This document shows, piece after piece, positions 39,355 through 47,416 of a DNA stretch of 47,416 nt. The notes under the pieces are model-generated. The model was given only the letters and a program-made list of their open reading frames with translations, had not been told where the DNA came from and made no database searches. The stretch is taken from positions 1-47,416 of the forward strand of contig CACXVS010000017.1 in assembly GCA_902771155.1 (NCBI GenBank), read 5' to 3'. Within the stretch, counting starts at the first letter, position 1. Every line of letters starts with the position of its first letter. This DNA comes from an uncultured Prevotellaceae bacterium. GTDB lineage: Bacteria > Bacteroidota > Bacteroidia > Bacteroidales > Bacteroidaceae. A program made the translations under genes and the position numbers.

Positions 39355-40362
39355 TTAGAATTTACCCTGAATCTTTTCTGCAGGGATCTCGATAGGAGTC
39401 TCAATGCCGGGCCAGTAGAACTTCTGGGGCTGAGCGCCACTCTTATTGTCGCCCTTGGGAATGCTCTGGCGGAAGGCACTCTTCACGACGTAGTACTTGC
39501 CACCCTTCTCGTAGAAGGTCTTGAACTGCATCTCCTGCACACTCTCATACTTCTCCTTCAGGTCGGGATAGTTCTGCAAGGGAAGCCCCTGCCAGGCAGC
39601 TGAGGTAGAGTAAGTGCCCAGAATCTTCGTGGGGGCCAGTTGCTGCTTCACCTTGGCATTTACCTTAGCCTTATAGTCGGCCACAGCCTTGGCCTGACGG
39701 TTCTTGTCGGTAAGGTTGTCGAGCAGATAGTTCTTGTTGATGATATCCTGCACGTAGGCCTGTTCGGCCTCAGCCTTCTTCTCCTCGGCACTCTTCTCCG
39801 TGGCACCCGTACGCTCCATATACATCTTCTTCACACGAGCAGCCTCAGCCTTGATGGCGGCGATGTCCTTGGCGGGTACAGGATTGCCCGTCTTCGACTT
39901 CTCGGCAGCACGCTTCAGGTCGTCAGGTATATTATTATTAAAGATGTAGAGCACGTGGTTGGTATCCTTATAAAAATCGAAGGTCTCCGTATTGCCCTTC
40001 AGATAGCGGAGCACCTGGATGACATATCTTGCAGCACTCCAGGCATTCTTAATCTGCGAACTCTCCCACTCTTCCATGCTACCATACTTCCAGACGATAC
40101 GGCCGTTCTCCGTCTTGTCGAGACCCAGATACTTGTCCATACCACCAGCTGCCTCTGCTGCGATTTTTTCCTGCTCACGGGGATGGTCTTTCACGTAGTC
40201 AGCCCTTACTTTCTTCTCCTGTGCCGACTGACCAGCCTCCTTGGTCACCACCTTCTTGGCCTTGTTCAACAACCCGCCTAACTGTGCATTGGCATTCATG
40301 TTCACTGCAAACAGCATGGCTACCGCCATCGCCAGTTTCGTCATGTTACTCATACGCTTCAT
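39355..40362 (-). CDS. hypothetical secreted/periplasmic protein
   Basis: 335 residues. Signal peptide (about 1-26, ends MNANA), then a Lys/Glu/Ala-rich largely helical protein with a Lys-rich region (AEEKKAEAEQAY) and an aromatic C-terminal third (KFYWPGIETPIEIP). No motif I recognise. It lies upstream of the beta-flower-type gene and downstream of the 66-residue gene at 40395, probably co-transcribed with the latter (32-base gap). Confidence 0.65.
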   Translation of the reverse strand: MKRMSNMTKLAMAVAMLFAVNMNANAQLGGLLNKAKKVVTKEAGQSAQEKKVRADYVKDHPREQEKIAAEAAGGMDKYLGLDKTENGRIVWKYGSMEEWESSQIKNAWSAARYVIQVLRYLKGNTETFDFYKDTNHVLYIFNNNIPDDLKRAAEKSKTGNPVPAKDIAAIKAEAARVKKMYMERTGATEKSAEEKKAEAEQAYVQDIINKNYLLDNLTDKNRQAKAVADYKAKVNAKVKQQLAPTKILGTYSTSAAWQGLPLQNYPDLKEKYESVQEMQFKTFYEKGGKYYVVKSAFRQSIPKGDNKSGAQPQKFYWPGIETPIEIPAEKIQGKF

Positions 40363-40394
40363 TGTTCTAAAGATTAAATGTTAATAATTAATGG

Positions 40395-40595
40395 TTATTT
40401 TCGATTCTCGTTCTGCTTTAATGTCTGAGCGATGCGCTTCTCAACGAGTTCCTCTATCATGGGCTGGAGTTTAGCGATACGCTCATCGACCATGCGCCTC
40501 ACCAGTTTTTCCTGGTCAGCCTCATGGCCCATCAGCAACTCCAAATACTCAGAGGCGAAAGCCATGGCTCGTTTCTGTCGCTCGGTCTTTTCCAT
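40395..40595 (-). CDS. small helical hypothetical protein
   Basis: 66 residues from MEKTERQKRAMAFASEYLEL; highly charged and probably a coiled coil (DQEKLVRRMVDERIAKLQPM). No signal peptide. The start at 40595 follows the promoter element TAACTTTG (40605-40612) with a predicted leader of only about three bases; the longer frame to 40607 would begin upstream of the transcript. Unknown family. Confidence 0.6.
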   Translation of the reverse strand: MEKTERQKRAMAFASEYLELLMGHEADQEKLVRRMVDERIAKLQPMIEELVEKRIAQTLKQNENRK

Positions 40596-40604
40596 TTCTG
40601 GGTG

Positions 40605-40612
40605 CAAAGTTA
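40605..40612 (-). promoter_or_regulatory. -7 element giving a near-leaderless mRNA
   Basis: Minus strand TAACTTTG followed by CACC, ten bases before the ATG at 40595. Confidence 0.6.
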
Positions 40613-40670
40613 CGACAAAACGGGCTTAGTGTAGTGAACATTTTCTTCCAAAAAGCAAAGAGTAACCATA

Positions 40671-40687
40671 CATTTTGTTACAAAATG
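40671..40687. promoter_or_regulatory. 17-bp near-palindrome, candidate operator
   Basis: CATTTTG TTA CAAAATG, about 70 bases upstream of the promoter at 40605 and behind the end of the AraC-type gene. Confidence 0.35.
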
Positions 40688-40716
40688 CAGAAAAGGGGCT
40701 TTTTTCAGGTGTTTTT

Positions 40717-42222
40717 CTATCCTTTATATTGCGAAGGCGGTACGCCGTAAGCCTTGCGGAAGGCTCGTGTAAAACTGGTGGTCTCTTCATAGCCGCATCG
40801 CATGGCCACCTGCGATACCGGCATATCAGGCGACATGGTGAGCAACTTGGCGGCGCGCTCCATCTGGATGGCAGAGATAAAGGCCTTGGGCGAGTCGCCG
40901 GTCACCTTCATCAGGCGACGGCGGAAGGTCTGCGTACCCATATTCAGTTCCGAGGCGATGTCGTCCACGCCATAGCGGCCTGTGGGCAGACCGTCGTTCA
41001 CGGCCTTCACCACGCGCATCAGGAACAGGTGGTCCTCCGTTTCTTCCTCAGGCTCTGCCTCGGGAGCCTCCTCGGTCTCTACGGGAGCCGTCTGCACCCC
41101 TTCCCCAGCCTCCAGGGCGGCTGAGAGTTCCTGTATCTGGCGAATCAGTTGTTCGGTATGCTTCTGCTCCCTGCGGCGCATCCACTGGTAGAGCACGAAT
41201 CCGGCTATCAGCAGGACCACCACGATGCCGGCTCCCACCATCAGCGAACGCTGGTGGGCCTTCTGCATCTCGTCGTTCTCGGCCTGCAGCTCACCCACAC
41301 CGTATTCAGCAGCATACTTCGAGAGCAGTTCGCCCGTCTTCTCGTCGTAGAGCGAATCGCGCAGTTCATTATAGCGGTCGTTGTGCTGCATGGCCAGTGC
41401 GGGGTCGGTGTCACGAAGGGCCTGGTAGAGCCCCTTGCGCGAGGTGGCCTCGTTGAAGAGGTCGTGCTGTTGGGTAAAGATAGCCAGAGCCTCACTGAAA
41501 TAGCGCACGGCGGCAGAGTCGTTCTCCTGCTTGTGCATCATCGAACCCATCTGGTTACAGGCGATGCCGAGCGAGTGCAGGTTACCGCTCTCCCTGAGTC
41601 CGGGGATAGCCTCTTCCAACGCCTGTCGGGCCTCGTCGAAGCGTTTCAGGTCGATCAGTGCTGCAGCACGCTCCGCCTGTCGGATGGCCATTTTGTCGCT
41701 TCGCCCCAACTGCTTCTCCATCTCGTAGGCCTTCGTGGCATAGTCGAGGGCCTGCTCCTCCTGCTTCAGGTGGTGATACACCTCCGAGGCCATGCCGTGG
41801 AGCACAGCCAGTCGCTGGGGGTTGTCAGCCTTCTGGGCATAACCGATGGCTTTCAGGATATATTTCTCTGCCTCCCCAGGCTGGCGCATCGACATATAGA
41901 TGCCGGCAAGGGTGTTGAGCGACGACGAGATGGCATCGGGATCGCCCGAGGCCATGTCGATGGCATTGCAGCGCTTGGCGTATCTTACGGCCTCGCCAAA
42001 CTCGCCCTTCCTCACGTGGATCAGTGCCAGCAGACTGGCACAGTCGGCCACATCGGCCGAGTCCTTACACTGCGAGAGGGCTTCGAGGGCCAGTTTCTGG
42101 GCGTCGCCGTATTGTTGCTGGTTGTAGAGGCTGTCGGCTTTGTCGTAGATAGCATCGATACCTGCCAGTACCGTCATCGGCACCAGCATCAACACCATCA
42201 CTATACAGCCAAACCTCTTCAT
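40717..42222 (-). CDS. TPR-transmembrane-AraC regulator
   Basis: 501 residues from MKRFGCIVMVLMLV. Signal peptide (about 1-20), periplasmic TPR repeats (about 22-300, e.g. AEKYILKAIGYAQKADNP), one membrane helix (about 330-350, VGAGIVVVLLIAGFVLYQWM), a Glu-rich linker (about 380-402) and a C-terminal AraC helix-turn-helix (about 420-498, with MAPVSQ-type VSQVAMRCGYEETTSFTRAF). This places DNA binding in the cytoplasm and sensing in the periplasm. The frame extends to 42342, but 42222 starts two bases after the typA stop and matches a signal peptide. Confidence 0.85.
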   Translation of the reverse strand: MKRFGCIVMVLMLVPMTVLAGIDAIYDKADSLYNQQQYGDAQKLALEALSQCKDSADVADCASLLALIHVRKGEFGEAVRYAKRCNAIDMASGDPDAISSSLNTLAGIYMSMRQPGEAEKYILKAIGYAQKADNPQRLAVLHGMASEVYHHLKQEEQALDYATKAYEMEKQLGRSDKMAIRQAERAAALIDLKRFDEARQALEEAIPGLRESGNLHSLGIACNQMGSMMHKQENDSAAVRYFSEALAIFTQQHDLFNEATSRKGLYQALRDTDPALAMQHNDRYNELRDSLYDEKTGELLSKYAAEYGVGELQAENDEMQKAHQRSLMVGAGIVVVLLIAGFVLYQWMRRREQKHTEQLIRQIQELSAALEAGEGVQTAPVETEEAPEAEPEEETEDHLFLMRVVKAVNDGLPTGRYGVDDIASELNMGTQTFRRRLMKVTGDSPKAFISAIQMERAAKLLTMSPDMPVSQVAMRCGYEETTSFTRAFRKAYGVPPSQYKG

Positions 42223-42224
42223 TC

Positions 42225-44033
42225 TTAATCCTTCTTGATGGATGCCTTCTTGCGCTGATCGTGGTCGAGGATGGTCTTTCGCATACGCATCGACTTGGGC
42301 GTTACCTCCACCAACTCGTCCTGCTTGATATACTCCAGACACTCCTCCAGACTCATCACCGTCTTCGGGATGATACGCGCCTTCTCATCGGTACCCGACG
42401 CACGCACGTTGGTCAACTGCTTAGCCTTGCACACGTTCACCACGAGGTCGTTGTCGTGTACATGCTCGCCTACCACCTGTCCGGCATACACATCCTCACC
42501 CGGATCGATAAAGAACTTACCACGGTCCTGCAACTTGTCGATGGCGTAGGCAAAGGCGTTGCCCGTATCCATCGATATCATCGAACCGTTCACACGGCGC
42601 TCTATCTCTCCCTTATAAGGCTGATACTCCTTGAATCGGTGGGCCATGATGGCCTCGCCCTGCGAAGCGGTCAGCACGTTGGTACGCAGACCGATGATAC
42701 CGCGCGAGGGAATGTCAAACTCTATATTCACGCGCTCTCCCTGGTTCTCCATCGAGGTCATCTCACCCTTACGGCGCGTCACCATGTCGATCATCTTCGA
42801 CGAGAACTCCTCGGGCACGTTGATGGTCAGTTCCTCTATGGGCTCGCACTTCTTGCCGTCGATCTCCTTGTAGATCACCTGAGGCTGTCCCACCTGCAGC
42901 TCGTAGCCCTCGCGGCGCATGGTCTCCACCAGCACCGAGAGGTGAAGCACGCCTCGTCCGCTCACAATCCACTTATCCGTCGAGTCCTCGAAGGGCTCCA
43001 CGTGGAGGGCCAGATTCTTCTCCAGCTCCTTCTCCAGTCGGTCGTTGATATGGCGTGAGGTCACGAATTTACCCTCCTTGCCGAAGAAAGGCGAGTCGTT
43101 GATGGTAAAGAGCATCGACATCGTGGGCTCGTCGATGGCGATAGGCGGCAGAGGCTCTGGGTTCTCCAGGTCGCAGATGGTGTCGCCAATCTCAAACTTC
43201 TCCAGTCCTATCACGGCACAGATATCACCGCAATCCACCGAGTCGGTCCTCACGTGGCCCATTCCCTCAAAGGTGTGCAGCTCCTTGATCCTGGTCTTCT
43301 CCATCGAGCCGTCACGATGGGCGATGGTCACCTGCATGCCGTCCTTCAACTGACCGCGATGCACGCGCCCCACGGCGATGCGCCCCTGATAACTCGAGTA
43401 GTCAAGCGAGGTGATCAGCATCTGCGGCGTACCCTCCACCTGCTCAGGAGCAGGAATCACCTCCACAATCTTGTCGAGCAGATAGGTAATGTTGTCCGTA
43501 GGCTTACGGAAGTCCTCCCCCATCCAGCCGTTCTTGGCCGATCCATACACCACGGGGAAGTCCAGCTGGTCCTCGGTAGCGTTGAGCGAGAACATCAGGT
43601 CGAACACCATCTCATACACCTCCTCGGGCCTACAGTTAGGCTTGTCCACCTTGTTCACCACCACGATGGGCTTCAGCCCTATCTGCAGGGCCTTCTGCAG
43701 CACGAATCGTGTCTGCGGCATCGGCCCCTCGAAGGCATCCACCAGCAGCAGGCATCCGTCGGCCATGTTGAGCACGCGCTCCACCTCACCGCCGAAGTCG
43801 GAGTGTCCCGGGGTGTCGATGATATTGATTTTAACGCCTTTCCATACGATACTCACGTTTTTCGAAAGGATGGTGATGCCACGCTCGCGCTCCAGATCGT
43901 TGGCGTCGAGCACCTGGTTACTCAGGTTCTGTCCCTCCCGGAACAGGTTGCCTGCCAGCATCATCTTATCGACCAGGGTTGTCTTACCGTGATCGACATG
44001 TGCTATAATAGCGATGTTTCTGATATCTTGCAT
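42225..44033 (-). CDS. typA: translational GTPase TypA/BipA
   Basis: 602 residues from MQDIRNIAIIAHVDHGKTT. G1 AHVDHGKTT (11-19), G3 DTPGHSDFGGEVERV (about 68-82) and G4 NKVDKP are present, followed by EF-G-like domains and the BipA-specific C-terminus. It binds ribosomes and helps large-subunit assembly under stress or low temperature. The start at 44033 fits the promoter TAATTTTG at 44069; the long N-terminal extension of the frame to 44150 lacks family similarity. Confidence 0.97.
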   Translation of the reverse strand: MQDIRNIAIIAHVDHGKTTLVDKMMLAGNLFREGQNLSNQVLDANDLERERGITILSKNVSIVWKGVKINIIDTPGHSDFGGEVERVLNMADGCLLLVDAFEGPMPQTRFVLQKALQIGLKPIVVVNKVDKPNCRPEEVYEMVFDLMFSLNATEDQLDFPVVYGSAKNGWMGEDFRKPTDNITYLLDKIVEVIPAPEQVEGTPQMLITSLDYSSYQGRIAVGRVHRGQLKDGMQVTIAHRDGSMEKTRIKELHTFEGMGHVRTDSVDCGDICAVIGLEKFEIGDTICDLENPEPLPPIAIDEPTMSMLFTINDSPFFGKEGKFVTSRHINDRLEKELEKNLALHVEPFEDSTDKWIVSGRGVLHLSVLVETMRREGYELQVGQPQVIYKEIDGKKCEPIEELTINVPEEFSSKMIDMVTRRKGEMTSMENQGERVNIEFDIPSRGIIGLRTNVLTASQGEAIMAHRFKEYQPYKGEIERRVNGSMISMDTGNAFAYAIDKLQDRGKFFIDPGEDVYAGQVVGEHVHDNDLVVNVCKAKQLTNVRASGTDEKARIIPKTVMSLEECLEYIKQDELVEVTPKSMRMRKTILDHDQRKKASIKKD

Positions 44034-44068
44034 ATTACTAATTTTGCGTCGAAATGAAAATTCGCCTG

Positions 44069-44076
44069 CAAAATTA
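44069..44076 (-). promoter_or_regulatory. -7 promoter element of typA
   Basis: Minus strand TAATTTTG followed by C, leader of about 29 bases. Confidence 0.6.
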
Positions 44077-44085
44077 CAATAAAAA

Positions 44086-44141
44086 AGCGAGAAATCTGCT
44101 TCCGCCCGATATTTTTTTATTTGCGGAAGCGATTTCTCGCT
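44086..44141 (-). terminator. strong terminator upstream of typA
   Basis: AGCGAGAAATC...GCTTCCGC pairs with GCGGAAGC...GATTTCTCGCT and, read on the minus strand, runs into TTTTTT. It ends the beta-barrel operon just before the typA promoter. Confidence 0.8.
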
Positions 44142-44164
44142 ATTAATCAATTAAAACCTAAGTC

Positions 44165-44716
44165 TTAGAACGGAATCTTGTAACCCAGAGTCAGCTGGAT
44201 AACGCTGTTGTAAACTTTGGCATCACCATGATCGGGAATCTTGGTCAAGCTGAGGTTGTAGCGTGCGTCGATCACGAAATCACTAAACTCGTATGATACA
44301 CCGAGGGGGATAGCGAAATCGAATTTCTTGTAGAGATCCTTGATGTCAGTATCGTCATACTTTGCACGTACCAGGAAACCGGGCTGCACACCAGCCTTCA
44401 CTGCCAATCCGGGGATGATGTAGTAGTTGAACAGGATGGGGATGTTCAGGTAGTCCAGATTTTCGTTGTAGTCAGCACCATCTGTCTTAGAACCCTCCAT
44501 CGTGTAAAGCAGACCTGCGGTCAAGCCCATATTCTCAGTAAAGTCGTAGCCAAACTCAGCACCGGCAACGAGACCCACCTTCATCTTCTGGTTCTCAACG
44601 TCACCACCACGGAAAGTAGCGAGTGTTCCACCGACCATTGGCTTCAGATACATACCCTGTGCACTTGCACTCAATGTAGCCACCATCAGAGCAGCAATCA
44701 TTAAAATCTTTTTCAT
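44165..44716 (-). CDS. small outer-membrane beta-barrel (porin) protein
   Basis: 183 residues. Signal peptide ends near LSASAQG (about 20). Alternating amphipathic strands (FGYDFTENMGLTAGLLY, YELSDFVIDARYNLSL) and a C-terminal aromatic/hydrophobic strand (LGYKIPF) indicate an 8-10-strand barrel of the OMP_b-brl type. Channel or surface-binding function cannot be assigned. Probably co-transcribed with the 44779 gene (62-base gap). Confidence 0.8.
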   Translation of the reverse strand: MKKILMIAALMVATLSASAQGMYLKPMVGGTLATFRGGDVENQKMKVGLVAGAEFGYDFTENMGLTAGLLYTMEGSKTDGADYNENLDYLNIPILFNYYIIPGLAVKAGVQPGFLVRAKYDDTDIKDLYKKFDFAIPLGVSYEFSDFVIDARYNLSLTKIPDHGDAKVYNSVIQLTLGYKIPF

Positions 44717-44778
44717 ACTCTTTTTAATTTTTGTGATTAAACAATGTTATCTAATTGCCATTATTATAGAATAATGTC

Positions 44779-45282
44779 TTAGAAATAATAAGCAGCACCG
44801 AGAGCCAGAACAGGCCAGTCGATCTTCGCGTCGTTCTTCTTTCCATACTGGTAAACAGCCTCTGCGAAGAACTTCAGTTTATCATTAAAGTGATACTCGG
44901 CACCTGCACCACCCTGGAAACAGAACATCGACTCATTATCGACACCCGAGATACCATACGAGCAGATCAGCAGACCGACACCGGCAGTAGGATAAATAAA
45001 GAACTTCTCACTGTCGCCAGTGGGGAACAGGTACTGAAGGTTCAGGTTGGGGTTCACCACCGTCACGTCGTCCTGCTTCGGATAGAACTTAAAGTCAACC
45101 TCGCCACGGAAGTAGCTGGTAACATTGTACTGAGCCTTCACGTCGAGAGCAAACTTATTGAAATCACTCTTGATACCATAAGCAAGACCGGCACCAAGAC
45201 ACTTCAGTCCTTTTTCCTGTGCAGAAGCACCTACACACATCAGCATCAAAGCTGCAATCATCATTAATTTCTTCATTTTCAT
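44779..45282 (-). CDS. small outer-membrane beta-barrel protein
   Basis: 167 residues. Signal peptide ends CVGASAQEK (about 22), barrel strands such as FALDVKAQYNVTSYFRGEVD and FIYPTAGVGLLICSYG, C-terminal LALGAAYYF. Paralogous in type to its two neighbours. Promoter TATCTTTG at 45331-45338. A start at 45276 is possible. Confidence 0.8.
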   Translation of the reverse strand: MKMKKLMMIAALMLMCVGASAQEKGLKCLGAGLAYGIKSDFNKFALDVKAQYNVTSYFRGEVDFKFYPKQDDVTVVNPNLNLQYLFPTGDSEKFFIYPTAGVGLLICSYGISGVDNESMFCFQGGAGAEYHFNDKLKFFAEAVYQYGKKNDAKIDWPVLALGAAYYF

Positions 45283-45330
45283 TTCAATGTTAAAGTGATT
45301 AAACTTTTATAAATTAATTCAATTTTGGCA

Positions 45331-45338
45331 CAAAGATA
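45331..45338 (-). promoter_or_regulatory. -7 promoter element of the barrel operon
   Basis: Minus strand TATCTTTG followed by TG, about 48 bases before the start at 45282. Confidence 0.6.
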
Positions 45339-45423
45339 GGAAAACCTACAGAATACACCACAAAAATTGCACAAAATTAACATCTATTATGAAATTACGT
45401 GATGTAAATCAAATAATAATCAC

Positions 45424-45431
45424 TAACTTTG
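45424..45431 (+). promoter_or_regulatory. -7 promoter element of the gene at 45473
   Basis: TAACTTTG followed by CGCC, leader of about 35 bases; this excludes the longer frame that starts at 45389. Confidence 0.65.
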
Positions 45432-45472
45432 CGCCCAAATACAAAAAAGAGACCTTATTAAATATATTAAAA

Positions 45473-46072
45473 ATGAGAAAAATCAGATTAATCGTTTTAG
45501 CTGTCTTTGCAGCTGTTAGCATGTCGGCTTCCGCCCAGGAGCCCTTCGGCACATTCTATTTCCAGTATAACCTTACCTATCTGAAGAGCGGCGAGAAGAC
45601 CAACCTGCTTTATAACGACAAGGAGCGATTCAATCAGCTCACGCTGGGTTATAACTATGCCACACCCCTTTTCAGCATCCCCCTCTTTCTGGAGTTTGGC
45701 GGTGCCTTCCAGTGGGCATTCAAGAGTGGCGACGGCTACAAGGCCAACGTCCTGGCGCTGAAGGCCCCCATCAACCTTGTCTTTTCGCTCGATGTTTCCG
45801 AAGATTTCAAGATCCAGCCTTACGGTGGCTTCTATGGCCGTGTAAACCTGTTGGCTAAGACCAAGCCCGACGAGGCCGAGTCGATCAACTGGTTCGACCA
45901 CCCCTCTGTCGATGCCAAGCGCTTCCAGGTGGGCGTCAATGCTGGTCTGAGGTTTACCATTGGCCAGTCGGTCACCATTGGCGCAGGCTACTACCGCGAC
46001 CTGATGGATATATCCAAGGCTCGCAAGGCCTACTTCGAAGGATGGGACTTCACCATCGGCATGGTCATCTAG
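45473..46072 (+). CDS. outer-membrane beta-barrel protein
   Basis: 199 residues from MRKIRLIVLAVFA. Signal peptide ends SASAQE (about 19). Strands rich in alternating aromatics (FGTFYFQYNLTYL, PLFLEFGGAFQWAF) and C-terminal GWDFTIGMVI fit a small OMP_b-brl barrel. Transcribed divergently from the two barrel genes upstream, and followed by a strong terminator. Confidence 0.8.
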   Translation: MRKIRLIVLAVFAAVSMSASAQEPFGTFYFQYNLTYLKSGEKTNLLYNDKERFNQLTLGYNYATPLFSIPLFLEFGGAFQWAFKSGDGYKANVLALKAPINLVFSLDVSEDFKIQPYGGFYGRVNLLAKTKPDEAESINWFDHPSVDAKRFQVGVNAGLRFTIGQSVTIGAGYYRDLMDISKARKAYFEGWDFTIGMVI

Positions 46073-46117
46073 CACATTACCCCATATAAAACTAAGTTTT
46101 TCCTACCTAAACCTGGC

Positions 46118-46158
46118 GCGGGGGCTCGGCATTCATACCGTCCCCCGCTATTTTTAAT
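46118..46158. terminator. intrinsic terminator
   Basis: GCGGGGG pairs with CCCCCGC over a 17-base loop and runs into TATTTTT on the plus strand, 45 bases after the barrel-gene stop. Confidence 0.8.
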
Positions 46159-46214
46159 TTTCTCTGCAAAGATAATAACTTAATGATTCTTCTCATACTT
46201 CTTTATTACATTGG

Positions 46215-47416
46215 TTAAAACTTTATTTGAAAATCTGCCCTCACGCCCCAGTTGAAGAAGCGCCCTTTCATGCGGTTCTTCTGCATGGCATACTCATCGC
46301 CCAGTTTGTTCAGGTTCTCATCCTGTAAGCCTGTGTTGAAGCGGAAGTTGTCGTAGTGGACTTTGACGACGAAACTGAAGCGGTCGATGCTCAGCGCCAT
46401 GCCCGTCGTGGCAGTGTAGTTGAGTTCCGGATGTGACTTGCGTGTGCGGTGGTCGGTCTCATAGCCGAACCATTCCACGAGGTTTTTGTCGTAATAGATG
46501 GTGAGCGGATTGAACATGGTGACCATCGGCATAAAGGTGGCGTTGAAAGTGAGGTTGCGAAGACCGCGCAGGAGTGGACCGCTTTCGTCACGGTTCAGGA
46601 GTACGAGGTTGTAACTGTAGCCTCCGCCTACGGACAACTGTTGGGTGGTAAACCGTGTGATGCCGCCGACGTGGGTGGAGAAAATGGATTCCCTGGAGTC
46701 GAACTTCACCCGCCCATAGAGGTACTTCATTCCCAGCATCCACGAGCCGGCAGAACGTCGCTGCACGACACTGCCGCCATATACGGCGGTATAGGCGAAG
46801 CGGCGGCGGTTGAAGGCATAGTAGCCGTCGAGTTGTATCTCGCGCATGTCGGCAGGATAGTCCGACTCCATGTAAGTGTCGTCCTCCATGAAGTCGTTTT
46901 CGTAGTTCTCACCATGATAGTCCACTGTGGAATGCACGTCAGCTGACACCTTCTCCTTGATATTGTTATATTGGGCTGTAAGCCCGTAGTATGAGTTGAT
47001 GCAGCCGAGGTACAAGGAGGTGCTCTTCTCGGCGCTCTTGCGCCCTACGCTCATGCCCAGTCCGGCACGGATGCCTGAATAGGTGATATAGCATCCTGCC
47101 TTGTAATGGGGGCGCTCTTGCATACGCAAGTCGGTCTGTGTGCTGTTGGCAAGCCCCCAGTCGGTATCCAACTCCGAATAGTCGTTGATGCGCACACCGG
47201 TCTGCTGCACTCTGCCCCTCAGGGTGACAATGAACTTGGTCGGCGGCTTTCGCACATAGCGGTCGTCGAGGTAGCGTGGGGGGCGGTTAAGCCTGTCGAG
47301 CACCTGCTTGATGACCCCTGGCATCTTCCCGTCCGCTTCCACGCTGTCGGCGGTTTCCTGGGCAGTGGCCGCCGGCTGTATGCACAGCAGCATACATACC
47401 GCGAGCAAAGCCTTCC
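46215..47416 (-). CDS. DUF4421 family protein, N-terminus cut by window edge
   Basis: At least 397 residues visible. The frame is open to the right edge and the visible part begins inside a signal peptide (KALLAVCMLLCIQPAATAQ), so the true start is probably just beyond 47416. DDRYVRKPPTKFIVTLRG, RRRFAYTAVYGGSVVQRRSAG and a C-terminal barrel strand (GVRADFQIKF) match the DUF4421 gene at 4946-5923. Predicted outer-membrane beta-barrel of unknown function. Confidence 0.78.
   Translation of the reverse strand, partial: KALLAVCMLLCIQPAATAQETADSVEADGKMPGVIKQVLDRLNRPPRYLDDRYVRKPPTKFIVTLRGRVQQTGVRINDYSELDTDWGLANSTQTDLRMQERPHYKAGCYITYSGIRAGLGMSVGRKSAEKSTSLYLGCINSYYGLTAQYNNIKEKVSADVHSTVDYHGENYENDFMEDDTYMESDYPADMREIQLDGYYAFNRRRFAYTAVYGGSVVQRRSAGSWMLGMKYLYGRVKFDSRESIFSTHVGGITRFTTQQLSVGGGYSYNLVLLNRDESGPLLRGLRNLTFNATFMPMVTMFNPLTIYYDKNLVEWFGYETDHRTRKSHPELNYTATTGMALSIDRFSFVVKVHYDNFRFNTGLQDENLNKLGDEYAMQKNRMKGRFFNWGVRADFQIKF

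Noticed and set aside
4946..47416. The two DUF4421 genes as a duplicated mobile unit
   Set aside because: They share only family-level similarity, have different neighbours and no common flanking sequence.

Overview
The window looks like a chromosomal segment of a Bacteroidales bacterium, most probably Prevotella-like (inference from gene content, not from a marker search). Reasons: TAnnTTTG promoter elements in front of most transcription units, almost no Shine-Dalgarno sequences, a fused murF-alr gene, a bifunctional fkp, GSCFA, DUF4421, PspC/DUF6249-type and small beta-barrel proteins, and a PorE-like type IX secretion lipoprotein. No rRNA, tRNA, CRISPR, transposase, integrase or phage gene was seen.

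Layout. 1-2.8 kb: a VanX-like dipeptidase fragment without its N-terminal half, then a secreted CotH-family gene bracketed by two 43-bp direct repeats. 2.8-5 kb: accessory stretch with a 33-codon mini-gene, nested repeats, a perfect 18-bp palindrome and two unrecognised genes with their own promoters. 4.9-9.8 kb: DUF4421 protein, divergent PorE-like lipoprotein, and a minus-strand operon DUF6249-like/PspC/ECF sigma/DUF5056-like. 9.9-12.5 kb: RsmF-like methyltransferase, thyA, folA. 12.5-18.2 kb: dnaA followed without gaps by an aldo/keto reductase, an amidohydrolase, a zinc dehydrogenase and a FucP-type permease, resembling an oxidative L-fucose pathway. 18.5-21.8 kb: nrdJb-like gene, folB, SPOR amidase and MCE protein, divergent from a BtuB-like TonB receptor at 21.9-24 kb.

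24-33.8 kb is a five-gene minus-strand operon: YfhO membrane protein, Fkp (GDP-fucose salvage), GSCFA protein, MurF-Alr fusion and a hexuronate-type MFS transporter. 33.9-35.9 kb carries a TrmH-type methyltransferase, mtnN and luxS, the last two being the methyl-cycle detoxification/AI-2 route. 35.9-40.6 kb holds a HEAT-like lipoprotein, a 5'-nucleotidase, a coupled 77-residue protein, a protein built from 16-residue repeats and two unrecognised proteins. 40.7-44 kb: typA followed directly by a TPR-membrane-AraC regulator. 44.1-47.4 kb: three small beta-barrel proteins and a second DUF4421 gene running off the right edge.

The most unusual signals are short tandem repeats (mostly 7-bp units such as CTATCAR or xxxTCAA) used as intergenic spacers and also sitting in frame inside genes, including nearly the same 33-bp tract in the same frame in two unrelated proteins; the direct repeats around the CotH gene beside a truncated vanX; the dnaA-fucose gene string; and several promoters placed so close to the start codon that leaderless mRNAs are predicted.
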